The notes beneath the pieces were generated by a model. That model was not told the DNA's origin, made no database searches, and saw nothing but the letters and a program-made list of their open reading frames with translations. Below are positions 41,538 to 49,236 of a DNA stretch of 64,000 nucleotides, one piece after another; within the stretch, counting starts at the first letter, position 1, and each line of letters begins with the position of its first letter. Origin of the DNA: Myxococcales bacterium (GTDB taxonomy: Bacteria; Myxococcota_A; Polyangia; Polyangiales; Polyangiaceae); the NCBI GenBank assembly GCA_004193285.1, contig SECP01000001.1, forward strand, positions 186,001 through 250,000. Reading direction: 5' to 3'. The position numbers and the translations under genes are program-made.

Positions 41538-43697
41538 GTGCCGATCACGCTGACCGGAGAAGTCGAACGCATCACCTACGAAAGTGAGGCCACCGGTTTT
41601 CGCGTGCTGAAAGTCGGCTCGCTCGAGGGTCCGGCCGGCAAGCGGAGCAGCGTGACCGTCGTCGGCATGCTACCCCCGGTCGGAAGTGGGACTCGGGTGA
41701 GGGTTACCGGGGAGTTTCGGCAAGACCCGCGACACGGCGAGCAATTTCGCGCCGACACGCTGGTCACGCTGGCTCCGGAGACGCTGGTGGGGCTCGAGCG
41801 CTACCTGGGGTCCGGGCTCATTCCCGGCATCGGCCCCGCCTTCGCCAAGCGGATTGTCTCCGCCTTCGGCATGGACAGCCTGACCATGCTCGACCACGAG
41901 CCGGACCGGCTGAAGCTGATTCCCGGCATGGGCGAGCGGCGCATCGAGGAGGTGAAGAAGGCGTGGGCCTCGCAGCGCGCGATCAGCAACGTCATGTTGC
42001 TGCTGCAAACGCACGGCGCCTCGCCCGCGCTCGCCGCGCGCATCTACAAGCACTACGGGGACCGGGCCGCGAGCATCGTCCAGGAGGCGCCGTACCGGCT
42101 CGCGATGGACGTGCGCGGCATTGGCTTCAAGACCGCCGATCGCATCGCCAAGTCGCTCGGCATCGCGGGGGACCATCCGGATCGCGTTCAGGCTGGGGTG
42201 CTGCACGAGCTCGGCGGGCTCGCCGATCAGGGGCACGTGCTGTTCGACCGAGACGCGCTGTCGGAGCGTGCGGCCGCGATGCTGGAGGTGGACGTGGGGC
42301 ACGTTGGGCCTGCCATCGACAAGCTGTGGGCGAGCGGCCTGGTGGTGGTGGAGGAGCGCTGCGTCTACTTGACTCGCCTGCATCGCGCCGAAACCGCGCT
42401 CGCGAGCGGCCTTTCGCGCCTACTTTCGCGGCCGGGGCGCGTCCTCGCCGGCATCGAGAGCACGATCCAGCGCTTCGAGGCTCAGGCGAAGGTGAAGCTT
42501 GCGCCCGCTCAGCGTGCGGCGGTGCAGGGGGCGGCCGAGAACAAGCTCATCGTCGTCACGGGCGGGCCCGGCGTCGGTAAGACCACGATCGTGCGCGCGA
42601 TTTTGGACGTCATGAAGCGGGCGCATCTGAACGTGCGCCTCGCGGCGCCGACGGGCCGCGCCGCCAAGCGCCTCCACGAAGCGACGTCGCACGAGGCAAC
42701 CACCCTTCACCGGCTGCTCGAGTTCGATCCTCGTGCCGGAGGCTTTCAGCTCAGCGAGCAGAAACCGCTCGAGGCGGACGTGGTGATCGTGGACGAGGCG
42801 TCGATGATCGACGTGCCGCTGGGCGCCGCGCTGCTCTCCGCCCTGCCGGACGCCGCGCGGCTCGTCATCGTGGGCGATGCGGACCAGCTGCCGTCCGTCG
42901 GCCCCGGCGCGCTGCTGCGCGACATCATCGACTCCGGCGTGGTCACGACCGTGCGTCTGAACGAGATCTTTCGGCAAGCTGGCGAGAGCCGCATCGTCCA
43001 AAACGCGCACCGCATCCTCGCGGGGGAGATGCCCGAGAGCGCGGATCCGGACTCACCGCGCGCCGACTTCTTCGTCGTGACCCGCCGCGAAGCGGAAGAG
43101 GCCGCCCAGACGGTGAAGGAGCTCGTAACTGCTCGAATCCCAAAGCGTTTCGGCTTCGACCCATCGCGGGACGTGCAGGTGCTCACGCCGATGCACCGCG
43201 GCCCCGCAGGGACCACCGCGCTCAATCAACTGCTGCAGTCCGCGCTGAACCCGACCGGGGACTCCCTGGAGCACCACGGCCAGACGTTTCGCGTTCGGGA
43301 CAAGGTGCTCCAACTCAAAAACGACTACGACCGCGAAGTTTACAACGGGGACCTCGGTGTCGTGGAGCGCGTGAGCGCCGAGGACCGCCGCGTTACCGTG
43401 CGCTTCGAGGGGCGGGACGTGGACTACCAGGACGCCGATCTGGACATGCTCACCCTGGCGTACGCGACGAGCATTCACAAGAGCCAGGGCAGTGAGTACC
43501 CGGCGGTCGTGATTCCGCTGCTCACGTCGCACTTCGTCATGCTGTCGCGGAACCTCGTCTACACGGCCGTGACGCGCGGAAAGAAACTGTGCGTGCTGGT
43601 CGCGGACCCCCGCGCGCTCAAGCTGGCGCTCGGTGAGGTCCGCCGGGAGGAGCGCCAGACGCGATTGGCGGAGCGGCTGCGTCTTGCCATGCGCTGA
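41538..43697 (+). CDS. recD2: ATP-dependent DNA helicase RecD2
   Basis: 719 residues from a GTG. RecD2 is a 5'-3' superfamily 1B helicase that works without RecBC, in recombination and replication repair. The N-terminal OB-like part (ITLTGEVERITYESEATGFRVLKVGS) precedes helix-hairpin-helix segments (GLIPGIGPAFAKRIVSAFG, LIPGMGERRIEEV). The helicase core has Walker A VTGGPGVGKTTIVRAIL (near 341-357), Walker B VVIVDEASMID, VGDADQLPSVGPGALL, and the C-terminal LAYATSIHKSQGSEYPAV with YTAVTRGKKL. All motor motifs are intact. Confidence 0.93.
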   Translation: MPITLTGEVERITYESEATGFRVLKVGSLEGPAGKRSSVTVVGMLPPVGSGTRVRVTGEFRQDPRHGEQFRADTLVTLAPETLVGLERYLGSGLIPGIGPAFAKRIVSAFGMDSLTMLDHEPDRLKLIPGMGERRIEEVKKAWASQRAISNVMLLLQTHGASPALAARIYKHYGDRAASIVQEAPYRLAMDVRGIGFKTADRIAKSLGIAGDHPDRVQAGVLHELGGLADQGHVLFDRDALSERAAAMLEVDVGHVGPAIDKLWASGLVVVEERCVYLTRLHRAETALASGLSRLLSRPGRVLAGIESTIQRFEAQAKVKLAPAQRAAVQGAAENKLIVVTGGPGVGKTTIVRAILDVMKRAHLNVRLAAPTGRAAKRLHEATSHEATTLHRLLEFDPRAGGFQLSEQKPLEADVVIVDEASMIDVPLGAALLSALPDAARLVIVGDADQLPSVGPGALLRDIIDSGVVTTVRLNEIFRQAGESRIVQNAHRILAGEMPESADPDSPRADFFVVTRREAEEAAQTVKELVTARIPKRFGFDPSRDVQVLTPMHRGPAGTTALNQLLQSALNPTGDSLEHHGQTFRVRDKVLQLKNDYDREVYNGDLGVVERVSAEDRRVTVRFEGRDVDYQDADLDMLTLAYATSIHKSQGSEYPAVVIPLLTSHFVMLSRNLVYTAVTRGKKLCVLVADPRALKLALGEVRREERQTRLAERLRLAMR

Positions 43698-43736
43698 GCG
43701 CTCGCTCGTCGACGCGCCGGGCGCGCGACTCGGACC

Positions 43737-44909
43737 CTAGATGAACATCGCCTCGACGAGCGTGAGCAGGGTCCGTTTTTCCTTACCGAGCACGTCACTC
43801 TCGAGCTCCCAGCTCTGCTCCGCGCGTGGCTCCGCGAGCTCGGGCAGCCGCTCCACCAAGCGCTCCACGCCGAGTAGGTCCTTCGGCTCGCCGACGGCCG
43901 ATTTTTGCCCGTTTGGACCCCGCTGCAGCTCCACTTCGCTCACCGCGCTGACCAAGAGGGCCGCTTTGGCGCGGCGCACCAGCGCGTGCACGTGGTGTTG
44001 CACGAGCCAGACGCTCAAAAGCTCCAGCTCGGCCTCCAGGCTCGAGGTCGCCCCGAAGCCCTTGCTCGCCAGCGATTCCATCACGCAGGCGCGGAAGCCC
44101 TCGCCGACGCGGGAGAGCACCATCGCGGAGACGGCTAGGTCCGGCTTTTCCGACGCGGCGCTGAGGCCGGCGCTGCCGGAGGTCACGTCGTAGCTCTGCA
44201 AGAGCTCCACGAGCGCCTGCTCCGCGTGAGCGGCGCTCGGCGCCTCCTCGACGCGGCTCTTCACGGCGCGCTGAAACGTCGCCGCGCAGCCGGTAAGGTC
44301 GTAGCGCTCCAGCTGAACGCGCGCCCGGAGCGGCTCTGGTACGTGCTCGCGCACGAGCTCTTCCAGCCGCGGCAGGTCCACGTCACTCAGTGTGACCCGA
44401 GCAAACCGCTCGCACAGCGCGCTCCACGGCAGTGAGGGCTCCGCCAACGCGCCGACCACCAACAGCGAGCCGGGCTCCACCTGCGAAGCGGAGCTGAGCA
44501 CGAAGCGGGAGAGCTGCTGCCGGTGCTCGCTCGAGGACGGCCGCGCGCTGAGCGCGAAGCGGGTGATCTCCGCCGCGGCTTCGTTCGTTAGCTCGCCCTC
44601 GAACTCCCAGTGCTGGGGGTCTTTTTGACGCCTTTCGGCCTGCGACTCTTCGATGGCGAGCAAGGCGTCCCCAAAGCTGTAGTCCCCGAATTCGGGCGGC
44701 AGCTGACCGCTCTGCAGCAGGTTCGTGAAGGCGGCGAGGGGCTCCAGCAGATCCGGCGTGAACGACCGCTCCGCCTTCAGCACCGCCGTGAGCGCGGCAA
44801 GGTGGGCGATGCCGTCGCGCGCGGAGGGGGCGCCGCCCCGCCGCCGCGCCGTCTCCTCCGAGAACTTGTGAAATAGGCGTACGCTCTTCTGAAATCCCAA
44901 GCGGCTCAT
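43737..44909 (-). CDS. Methyltransferase-fold-like protein of unknown function, end of ABC exporter operon
   Basis: 390 residues, no signal or membrane segment. The middle (about 148-270) reads like a SAM-binding Rossmann fold in which the first motif is degenerate: LLVVGALAEPSLPWSALCERF in place of VxDxGxGxG, then VTLSDVDLPRLEELVREHVP (acidic loop), ERYDLTG, and a late DLAVSAMVLSRVGEGFR (motif IV position). The N-terminal 130 residues are helical (FQKSVRLFHKFSEETARRR). It ends with GKEKRTLLTLVEAMFI. The ATG overlaps the adaptor gene stop by four bases, so it is part of the exporter operon. Its role, and whether it still binds SAM, are unknown. Confidence 0.6.
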   Translation of the reverse strand: MSRLGFQKSVRLFHKFSEETARRRGGAPSARDGIAHLAALTAVLKAERSFTPDLLEPLAAFTNLLQSGQLPPEFGDYSFGDALLAIEESQAERRQKDPQHWEFEGELTNEAAAEITRFALSARPSSSEHRQQLSRFVLSSASQVEPGSLLVVGALAEPSLPWSALCERFARVTLSDVDLPRLEELVREHVPEPLRARVQLERYDLTGCAATFQRAVKSRVEEAPSAAHAEQALVELLQSYDVTSGSAGLSAASEKPDLAVSAMVLSRVGEGFRACVMESLASKGFGATSSLEAELELLSVWLVQHHVHALVRRAKAALLVSAVSEVELQRGPNGQKSAVGEPKDLLGVERLVERLPELAEPRAEQSWELESDVLGKEKRTLLTLVEAMFI

Positions 44910-46021
44910 GGCTTCTTTGCTTTCGCCTCCGTGGGCGCCTCGGTGTGCGGCTTCTTCAAGCGTGTCTTCGCGTCCACCCCCGACAAAACCTCCACGTGGA
45001 GGCCGTCCGAGATGCCGAGCTTGACCTCGCGCCGCGCGAACTGCTGAGGCTTGAGCTCTACCTCCACGAACGTCTTGCCCTTTTCGAACGTGACGAGGCT
45101 CTCCTCGATGGCGAGCGCGTTCTTACGGGTGTCCAAGATGATGTCCGCATTGGCGCTGTAGTTGGCGCGAACGGTGATGTCTTGCTTGAGAGTCACCGCC
45201 GCCTTGACCTCGAATTCGATGGTGCCCTCCTTTTCTTTGCCCTTGGGCGCAATGTACTCGAGCTTGCCTTCCAAGCGCTGCTCGCCCAGCGCGCCGACCA
45301 AGATAGACACCGGCATGCCCTCGGTCAGCTTGCCGACCTCCGACTCGTCCACGCGGCCCTGGAAGATCATGTCCCCCATGTCGGCGATGGAGGCGATGGT
45401 GGTGCCTTCGTTGAAGTTGTTGGCCTCGATCACGCTGGAGCCTTCCTTGACCGGCACGTCCAAAACCATGCCGTCCACGGTGGAGGCGACGATGTTGCTC
45501 ACTTTGCCGGTGCGCTTCGACGCGCCTTCTTTGATGAGCTCGCGGTTGCTCTGCGCGGTCTCCAGCTCTTGCCGCTTGAGGTCGAACGCTAGCTTGAACT
45601 GATTGAACTCGGTCTCGTTCATCAGCTTCTGATCGAACAGCTGCTGGTAGCGTTTCATCTGCGTCTGCGCGTTCTCCAGCCCGATTTGCGCAGACCGAAT
45701 CGCGGACTCCGCGTTGTTGAGCGCGACCACGTTGGGGATGATCTGGATCTTCGCCAGCATCTGCCGGTCCTTCACCTTCTGGCCGGCGGCGACGTACAGC
45801 TTTTCCAGGACCCCGGAGACGCGTGGCTTGATCGTGACCTCGCGGCGCGGCACGAGCGCCCCCGGAGCGACCGTCTTTTTTACGATGTCCATGGTCACGG
45901 GGGTGACGGTCTCGAACGTTTGAGGAGTCGCCTGCGACTTGTCGTAGAGGAAGAGCAGGGTGAGCACGAAGGCGCCGACCACGCCGAGCGCGAGCAGCAG
46001 GGGGACGATGCGGCGGATCAT
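44906..46021 (-). CDS. MacA/HlyD-type periplasmic adaptor protein
   Basis: 371 residues. An N-terminal membrane anchor (IVPLLLALGVVGAFVLTLLFLYDK) is followed by the membrane-fusion-protein layout. The lipoyl-like half-motif PRREVTIKPRVSGVLEKLYVAAGQKVKDRQMLAKI is followed by a helical hairpin (about 100-175; NAESAIRSAQIGLENAQTQMKRYQQLFDQKLM), the second half-motif STVDGMVLDVPVKEGSSVIEA, then beta-barrel and membrane-proximal parts. It links the inner-membrane exporter to an outer-membrane channel; no TolC-type gene is in the operon. Both flanking genes overlap it by four bases. Confidence 0.85.
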   Translation of the reverse strand: MIRRIVPLLLALGVVGAFVLTLLFLYDKSQATPQTFETVTPVTMDIVKKTVAPGALVPRREVTIKPRVSGVLEKLYVAAGQKVKDRQMLAKIQIIPNVVALNNAESAIRSAQIGLENAQTQMKRYQQLFDQKLMNETEFNQFKLAFDLKRQELETAQSNRELIKEGASKRTGKVSNIVASTVDGMVLDVPVKEGSSVIEANNFNEGTTIASIADMGDMIFQGRVDESEVGKLTEGMPVSILVGALGEQRLEGKLEYIAPKGKEKEGTIEFEVKAAVTLKQDITVRANYSANADIILDTRKNALAIEESLVTFEKGKTFVEVELKPQQFARREVKLGISDGLHVEVLSGVDAKTRLKKPHTEAPTEAKAKKP

Positions 46022-47271
46022 TCGGACCTCAGAGCCTCAACCGGGTGGACACGCGCGGCGTGCCTGGCGGGCATGATGGCAGCTATCAGCCCCGCGGCAA
46101 TGAGCAGACTTTGTGCGATGAGCGCGGCCTTGAGGTCGACGCCAGGCCGCGAAACCGGGGCCTCCGGCAAGGTGGCCAAGAAGCGAGCGAAGCCCTCGAG
46201 CGCGGCGACCGCGCCCACCAGCCCGAGGTAGCCGGCGAGCACCGTGAGCACGACCGACTCTTTGACCACCATGAGCACGATGGAGCTCGGAGTCGCCCCC
46301 AGTGCTTTCCGGATGCCTATCTCCTTGGTGCGTTCCTTCACCGTGATGAGCAAGATGTTGCTGACGCCGAGCATCCCGGCCCCGAGCGTGAGCGCGCCTA
46401 CCAACCACACGAACCAGCGGATGCCCCGAAACAAGCCTTGCAGCTTCTCGAACTTGTCCGCCGCGTTGAACGAGCCGAAGGCCTGATTGTCGGCCGGGTG
46501 GATGCGGTGCTTCTCCGCGAGCGCTTGCTTGATTGACTCCTCCACCCAGACCGCCGGGTAAGTCGGGTCCGTACCGACCGTGAACCATCCGACGCGATCC
46601 TTGTAGTTGAAAGCGGTCTGGAAGGTCGAGAACGGGACGAACACGGTCGCGCTGAGCTTTTCGCCTTCGTCGCCGGACTTCAGGCTCTTCACTTCACCGA
46701 CGATGCGGAAGTTCACCCCTTTGACCTGGATGTACGCGCCGATCGGATCCTCCCCCGGCTCGAACAGCTCGCGCGTCACCGCCTCGCCGACCACGACCAT
46801 CTTGCGCTCCTCGGCCATGTCACGCGCGTTGAAGAAGCGGCCCCGCGTCTGCACGAGCGGCTCGACGAGCGGAAACTCCGGTACGTCGCCCACCACGTTG
46901 AAGTTGCCCGTCTTCGGGCCGCGCGTGATGTTGATGCCTTCGCGCCAGCCCCCGAGCTGGAGCCGCGGCGCGACGTACCTCACGCCCGGAACTCGCCCTA
47001 TCTCGACGATGTCTTGGTTCGTGAACTTGATGTAGCGCCCCGGCTGCAGCCCCCGGTACGGCAAGCTCGTGCGCTGAGCCCACACGTACACGCTGTGGAG
47101 CGCCAGCCCTCCCAGGCTCCGCACGACGCCGCGCTCCAGCCCTGCGCCCAGCCCGAGCAGCACCATGAGCATGAACATGCCCCAAAATACGCCGCAGGCG
47201 GTCAACACCGCGCGCAGCTTGTTCTTGCGCAGCGTGGACCAGATTTCTTGCCAGGAATCGAGGTCGAACAT
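46018..47271 (-). CDS. MacB-like ABC exporter permease, second copy
   Basis: 417 residues, no ATPase domain. One membrane segment near residues 17-38 is followed by a large periplasmic MacB_PCD-type domain (about 45-285), then three membrane segments of the FtsX domain (near 290-315, 335-360, 385-405). The coupling segment ERTKEIGIRKALGATPSSIVLMVVKESV is the signature of this family. It is 2 bases downstream of the first permease and related to it, so the pair probably forms a heterodimer in the membrane with the ATPase encoded upstream. It ends in the shared pattern RHAARVHPVEALRSE. Confidence 0.85.
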   Translation of the reverse strand: MFDLDSWQEIWSTLRKNKLRAVLTACGVFWGMFMLMVLLGLGAGLERGVVRSLGGLALHSVYVWAQRTSLPYRGLQPGRYIKFTNQDIVEIGRVPGVRYVAPRLQLGGWREGINITRGPKTGNFNVVGDVPEFPLVEPLVQTRGRFFNARDMAEERKMVVVGEAVTRELFEPGEDPIGAYIQVKGVNFRIVGEVKSLKSGDEGEKLSATVFVPFSTFQTAFNYKDRVGWFTVGTDPTYPAVWVEESIKQALAEKHRIHPADNQAFGSFNAADKFEKLQGLFRGIRWFVWLVGALTLGAGMLGVSNILLITVKERTKEIGIRKALGATPSSIVLMVVKESVVLTVLAGYLGLVGAVAALEGFARFLATLPEAPVSRPGVDLKAALIAQSLLIAAGLIAAIMPARHAARVHPVEALRSE

Positions 47272-47273
47272 GG

Positions 47274-48500
47274 CTATTCGCTGCGCAGCGCGACGGTGGG
47301 GTTGACTCGAGCCGCGCGGTACGCCGGAAAGAAGCCCGCCAGCGCGCCCGAGGCCATGATGATCGCGGTCGCGCTGAGCGCGACGTCTAGGCTGACGCTC
47401 GGGTGGCGGAAGAAGGGAGCGTCCGGGAACTTGCTCGCGACGAGCTCCACCACGCCGACCCCCGCCACGAGCCCGGCGTAGCCGCTGACGCCCGTGAGCA
47501 CCAAGGCCTCTCCCAAGATCATGCGGATGATCGAGCCCGGCGTCGCTCCGAGCGCTTTACGAATGCCAATCTCCTTCGTTCGCTCCGCGACCGAGATGAG
47601 CATGATGTTGCCGATGCCGACGATACCGGCCAGCAGCGTCCCAACCCCTACCGCCCAGACGAAGATGCGGATCCAGCGGAAAACACCGGTCAGGCGGGTG
47701 AACTGCTCCAGGTTGTTGCCGACTCTTAGCGCGCGACGATCGTCGACGGAGAAGCCGTGGCTCTTGGCGACGGCCGCGCGGGCCTGGTCCGCCATCGCTT
47801 GGCTCTCCCCCACCGATGCGTCACCGACCGTGAAGATGAGCTGGTGAATGACGTTCGGCTGGCTGTACACCAGCTGCGCGGTGCTGATCGGCACGTAGAT
47901 CTTGCGCAGCTCGTTCTCCCCACCCACGTCTTCGAACTCGCCGACGACCTTGTAGGCCAGGCCCCGGATGTTGATGTACTCACCGAGCGGATCGCGGCTG
48001 CCGAACAGCATCTCCCGCACCTTGCTGCCGATCACGCACATCTTCCTCCGCTGGAGCTGGTCCGCGTCGTTGAGGAAGCGCCCGCGGGTCATCAGCGTCT
48101 TTTCCAGGAAGCGATGGTCCGGGTGCACGCCCATGATGTTGAAAGAGGAGCGCTTGCTGCCGTAGCTCACGCTGAACTCGCCCCACAGCCAGTAGCGCCC
48201 CGAGAGGTGCTCGATACCCGGCACGCGCCGCGGCAAATCGTCGAAGTCCTGATTCTTGAACAAGATGGCGCGCCCCGGGCTCCGGCCCCCGTAGGGCACG
48301 GAGGTCTTGCCGCCGCTCATCCAGATCGAGTTCTGAGCGTCGTCGCGAAACTCCCAATCTGCGCCGTTTTGCAGCCCCTCTCCGGCGCCCAGCAGCACCA
48401 CGAGCATGAACACGCCCCACGCCACCGATAGGCCGGTGAGCAGCGTTCGAAGCGCGTTGCGGCTCAGCACGTCCCACAGCTCGAGGAGCGCCTCGATCAT
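47274..48500 (-). CDS. MacB-like ABC exporter permease, first copy
   Basis: 408 residues, the same layout as the next gene: a membrane segment near 20-38, a periplasmic domain to about 280, and three C-terminal segments with ERTKEIGIRKALGATPGSIIRMILGE. The closing motif RAARVNPTVALRSE is shared with the second copy, showing duplication. The periplasmic domain differs clearly between the two (here RVPGIEHLSGRYWLWGEFSV). The start overlaps the ATPase gene stop by four bases. The exporter probably moves peptides, lipids or antibiotics, as MacB and LolC/E-type relatives do; the substrate is unknown. Confidence 0.85.
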   Translation of the reverse strand: MIEALLELWDVLSRNALRTLLTGLSVAWGVFMLVVLLGAGEGLQNGADWEFRDDAQNSIWMSGGKTSVPYGGRSPGRAILFKNQDFDDLPRRVPGIEHLSGRYWLWGEFSVSYGSKRSSFNIMGVHPDHRFLEKTLMTRGRFLNDADQLQRRKMCVIGSKVREMLFGSRDPLGEYINIRGLAYKVVGEFEDVGGENELRKIYVPISTAQLVYSQPNVIHQLIFTVGDASVGESQAMADQARAAVAKSHGFSVDDRRALRVGNNLEQFTRLTGVFRWIRIFVWAVGVGTLLAGIVGIGNIMLISVAERTKEIGIRKALGATPGSIIRMILGEALVLTGVSGYAGLVAGVGVVELVASKFPDAPFFRHPSVSLDVALSATAIIMASGALAGFFPAYRAARVNPTVALRSE

Positions 48501-49177
48501 GAGCTTGCCGGGTCGGGCTGATCGATGCGGCCGTCTTTGAGGCGGATCGTGCGCGAGGTCATGTCCGCGATGTCGTGCTCGTGCGTCACGACGACGACGG
48601 TCATGCCCTGCGAGTTGATCTCGCGCAGCAAGTCCATCAGCTGGTAGGAAGTGGCGGTGTCGAGCGCGCCGGTGGGCTCGTCCGCGAGCAGCAGCTTGGG
48701 GCGAGTGATGAGCGCCCGCGCGACCGCGACGCGCTGGCGCTCACCCCCAGAGAGCTCGCTGGGCAGATGATCGGCGCGCTTTCCCAGGCCCACCCGCTCC
48801 AGGTACTCTCGCGCGAGCTTGTTGCGGGCTCGGCGAGCCACGCCCTGATAGTAGAGTGGCAGCGCGACGTTCTCTTCCGCGGTCTTGAAGCCGAGCAGAT
48901 TGAAGGACTGAAAGACGAAGCCGATGAGCCGATTGCGATAGTGAGCGGCCTCTCGCTCGCTCAGGTGTCGAATCAGTTTGTCGTCCAGGTAGTAGGCGCC
49001 CTGATCGTAGTCATCCAAGATGCCCAGGATGTTGAGCAGGGTGGACTTGCCCGAGCCGGACGAGCCCATGATGCTGACGAGCTCGCCCGTCTCCACCCGC
49101 AAGCTCACGTCGCGCAGCACGTGCACGGCCGCGTCCCCTCGGCCGTACTGTTTCTGAATGCCTTCGATACGGATCAC
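48497..49177 (-). CDS. ABC exporter ATPase (MacB/LolD type)
   Basis: 226 residues, a stand-alone nucleotide-binding subunit. Visible marks are Walker A SIMGSSGSGKSTLLNILG (near 35-52), the Q-loop in FVFQSFNLLGFKTAEENVALPL, the signature LSGGERQRVAVARAL, Walker B LLLADEPTGALDTAT, and the switch His in VVVVTHEHDIA. This is the LolD/MacB/FtsE subgroup, which powers permeases with the FtsX fold. It heads the five-gene operon ATPase, permease 1, permease 2, adaptor, methyltransferase-like protein. The start at 49177 leaves 59 bases to the GltJ-like gene stop upstream. Confidence 0.92.
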   Translation of the reverse strand: MIRIEGIQKQYGRGDAAVHVLRDVSLRVETGELVSIMGSSGSGKSTLLNILGILDDYDQGAYYLDDKLIRHLSEREAAHYRNRLIGFVFQSFNLLGFKTAEENVALPLYYQGVARRARNKLAREYLERVGLGKRADHLPSELSGGERQRVAVARALITRPKLLLADEPTGALDTATSYQLMDLLREINSQGMTVVVVTHEHDIADMTSRTIRLKDGRIDQPDPASS

Positions 49178-49236
49178 CGGAGCCCCCAGGATCTAGCACC
49201 AGGGGCTCGGCGACGGCACGCGGCGCCGAACCGGGC

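Noticed and set aside
39766-41553. 595-codon plus-strand frame opposite the M1 aminopeptidase
   Set aside because: The zinc site, GxMEN motif and HEAT repeats lie on the minus strand. The shadow has no domain and overlaps the divergent recD2 start.
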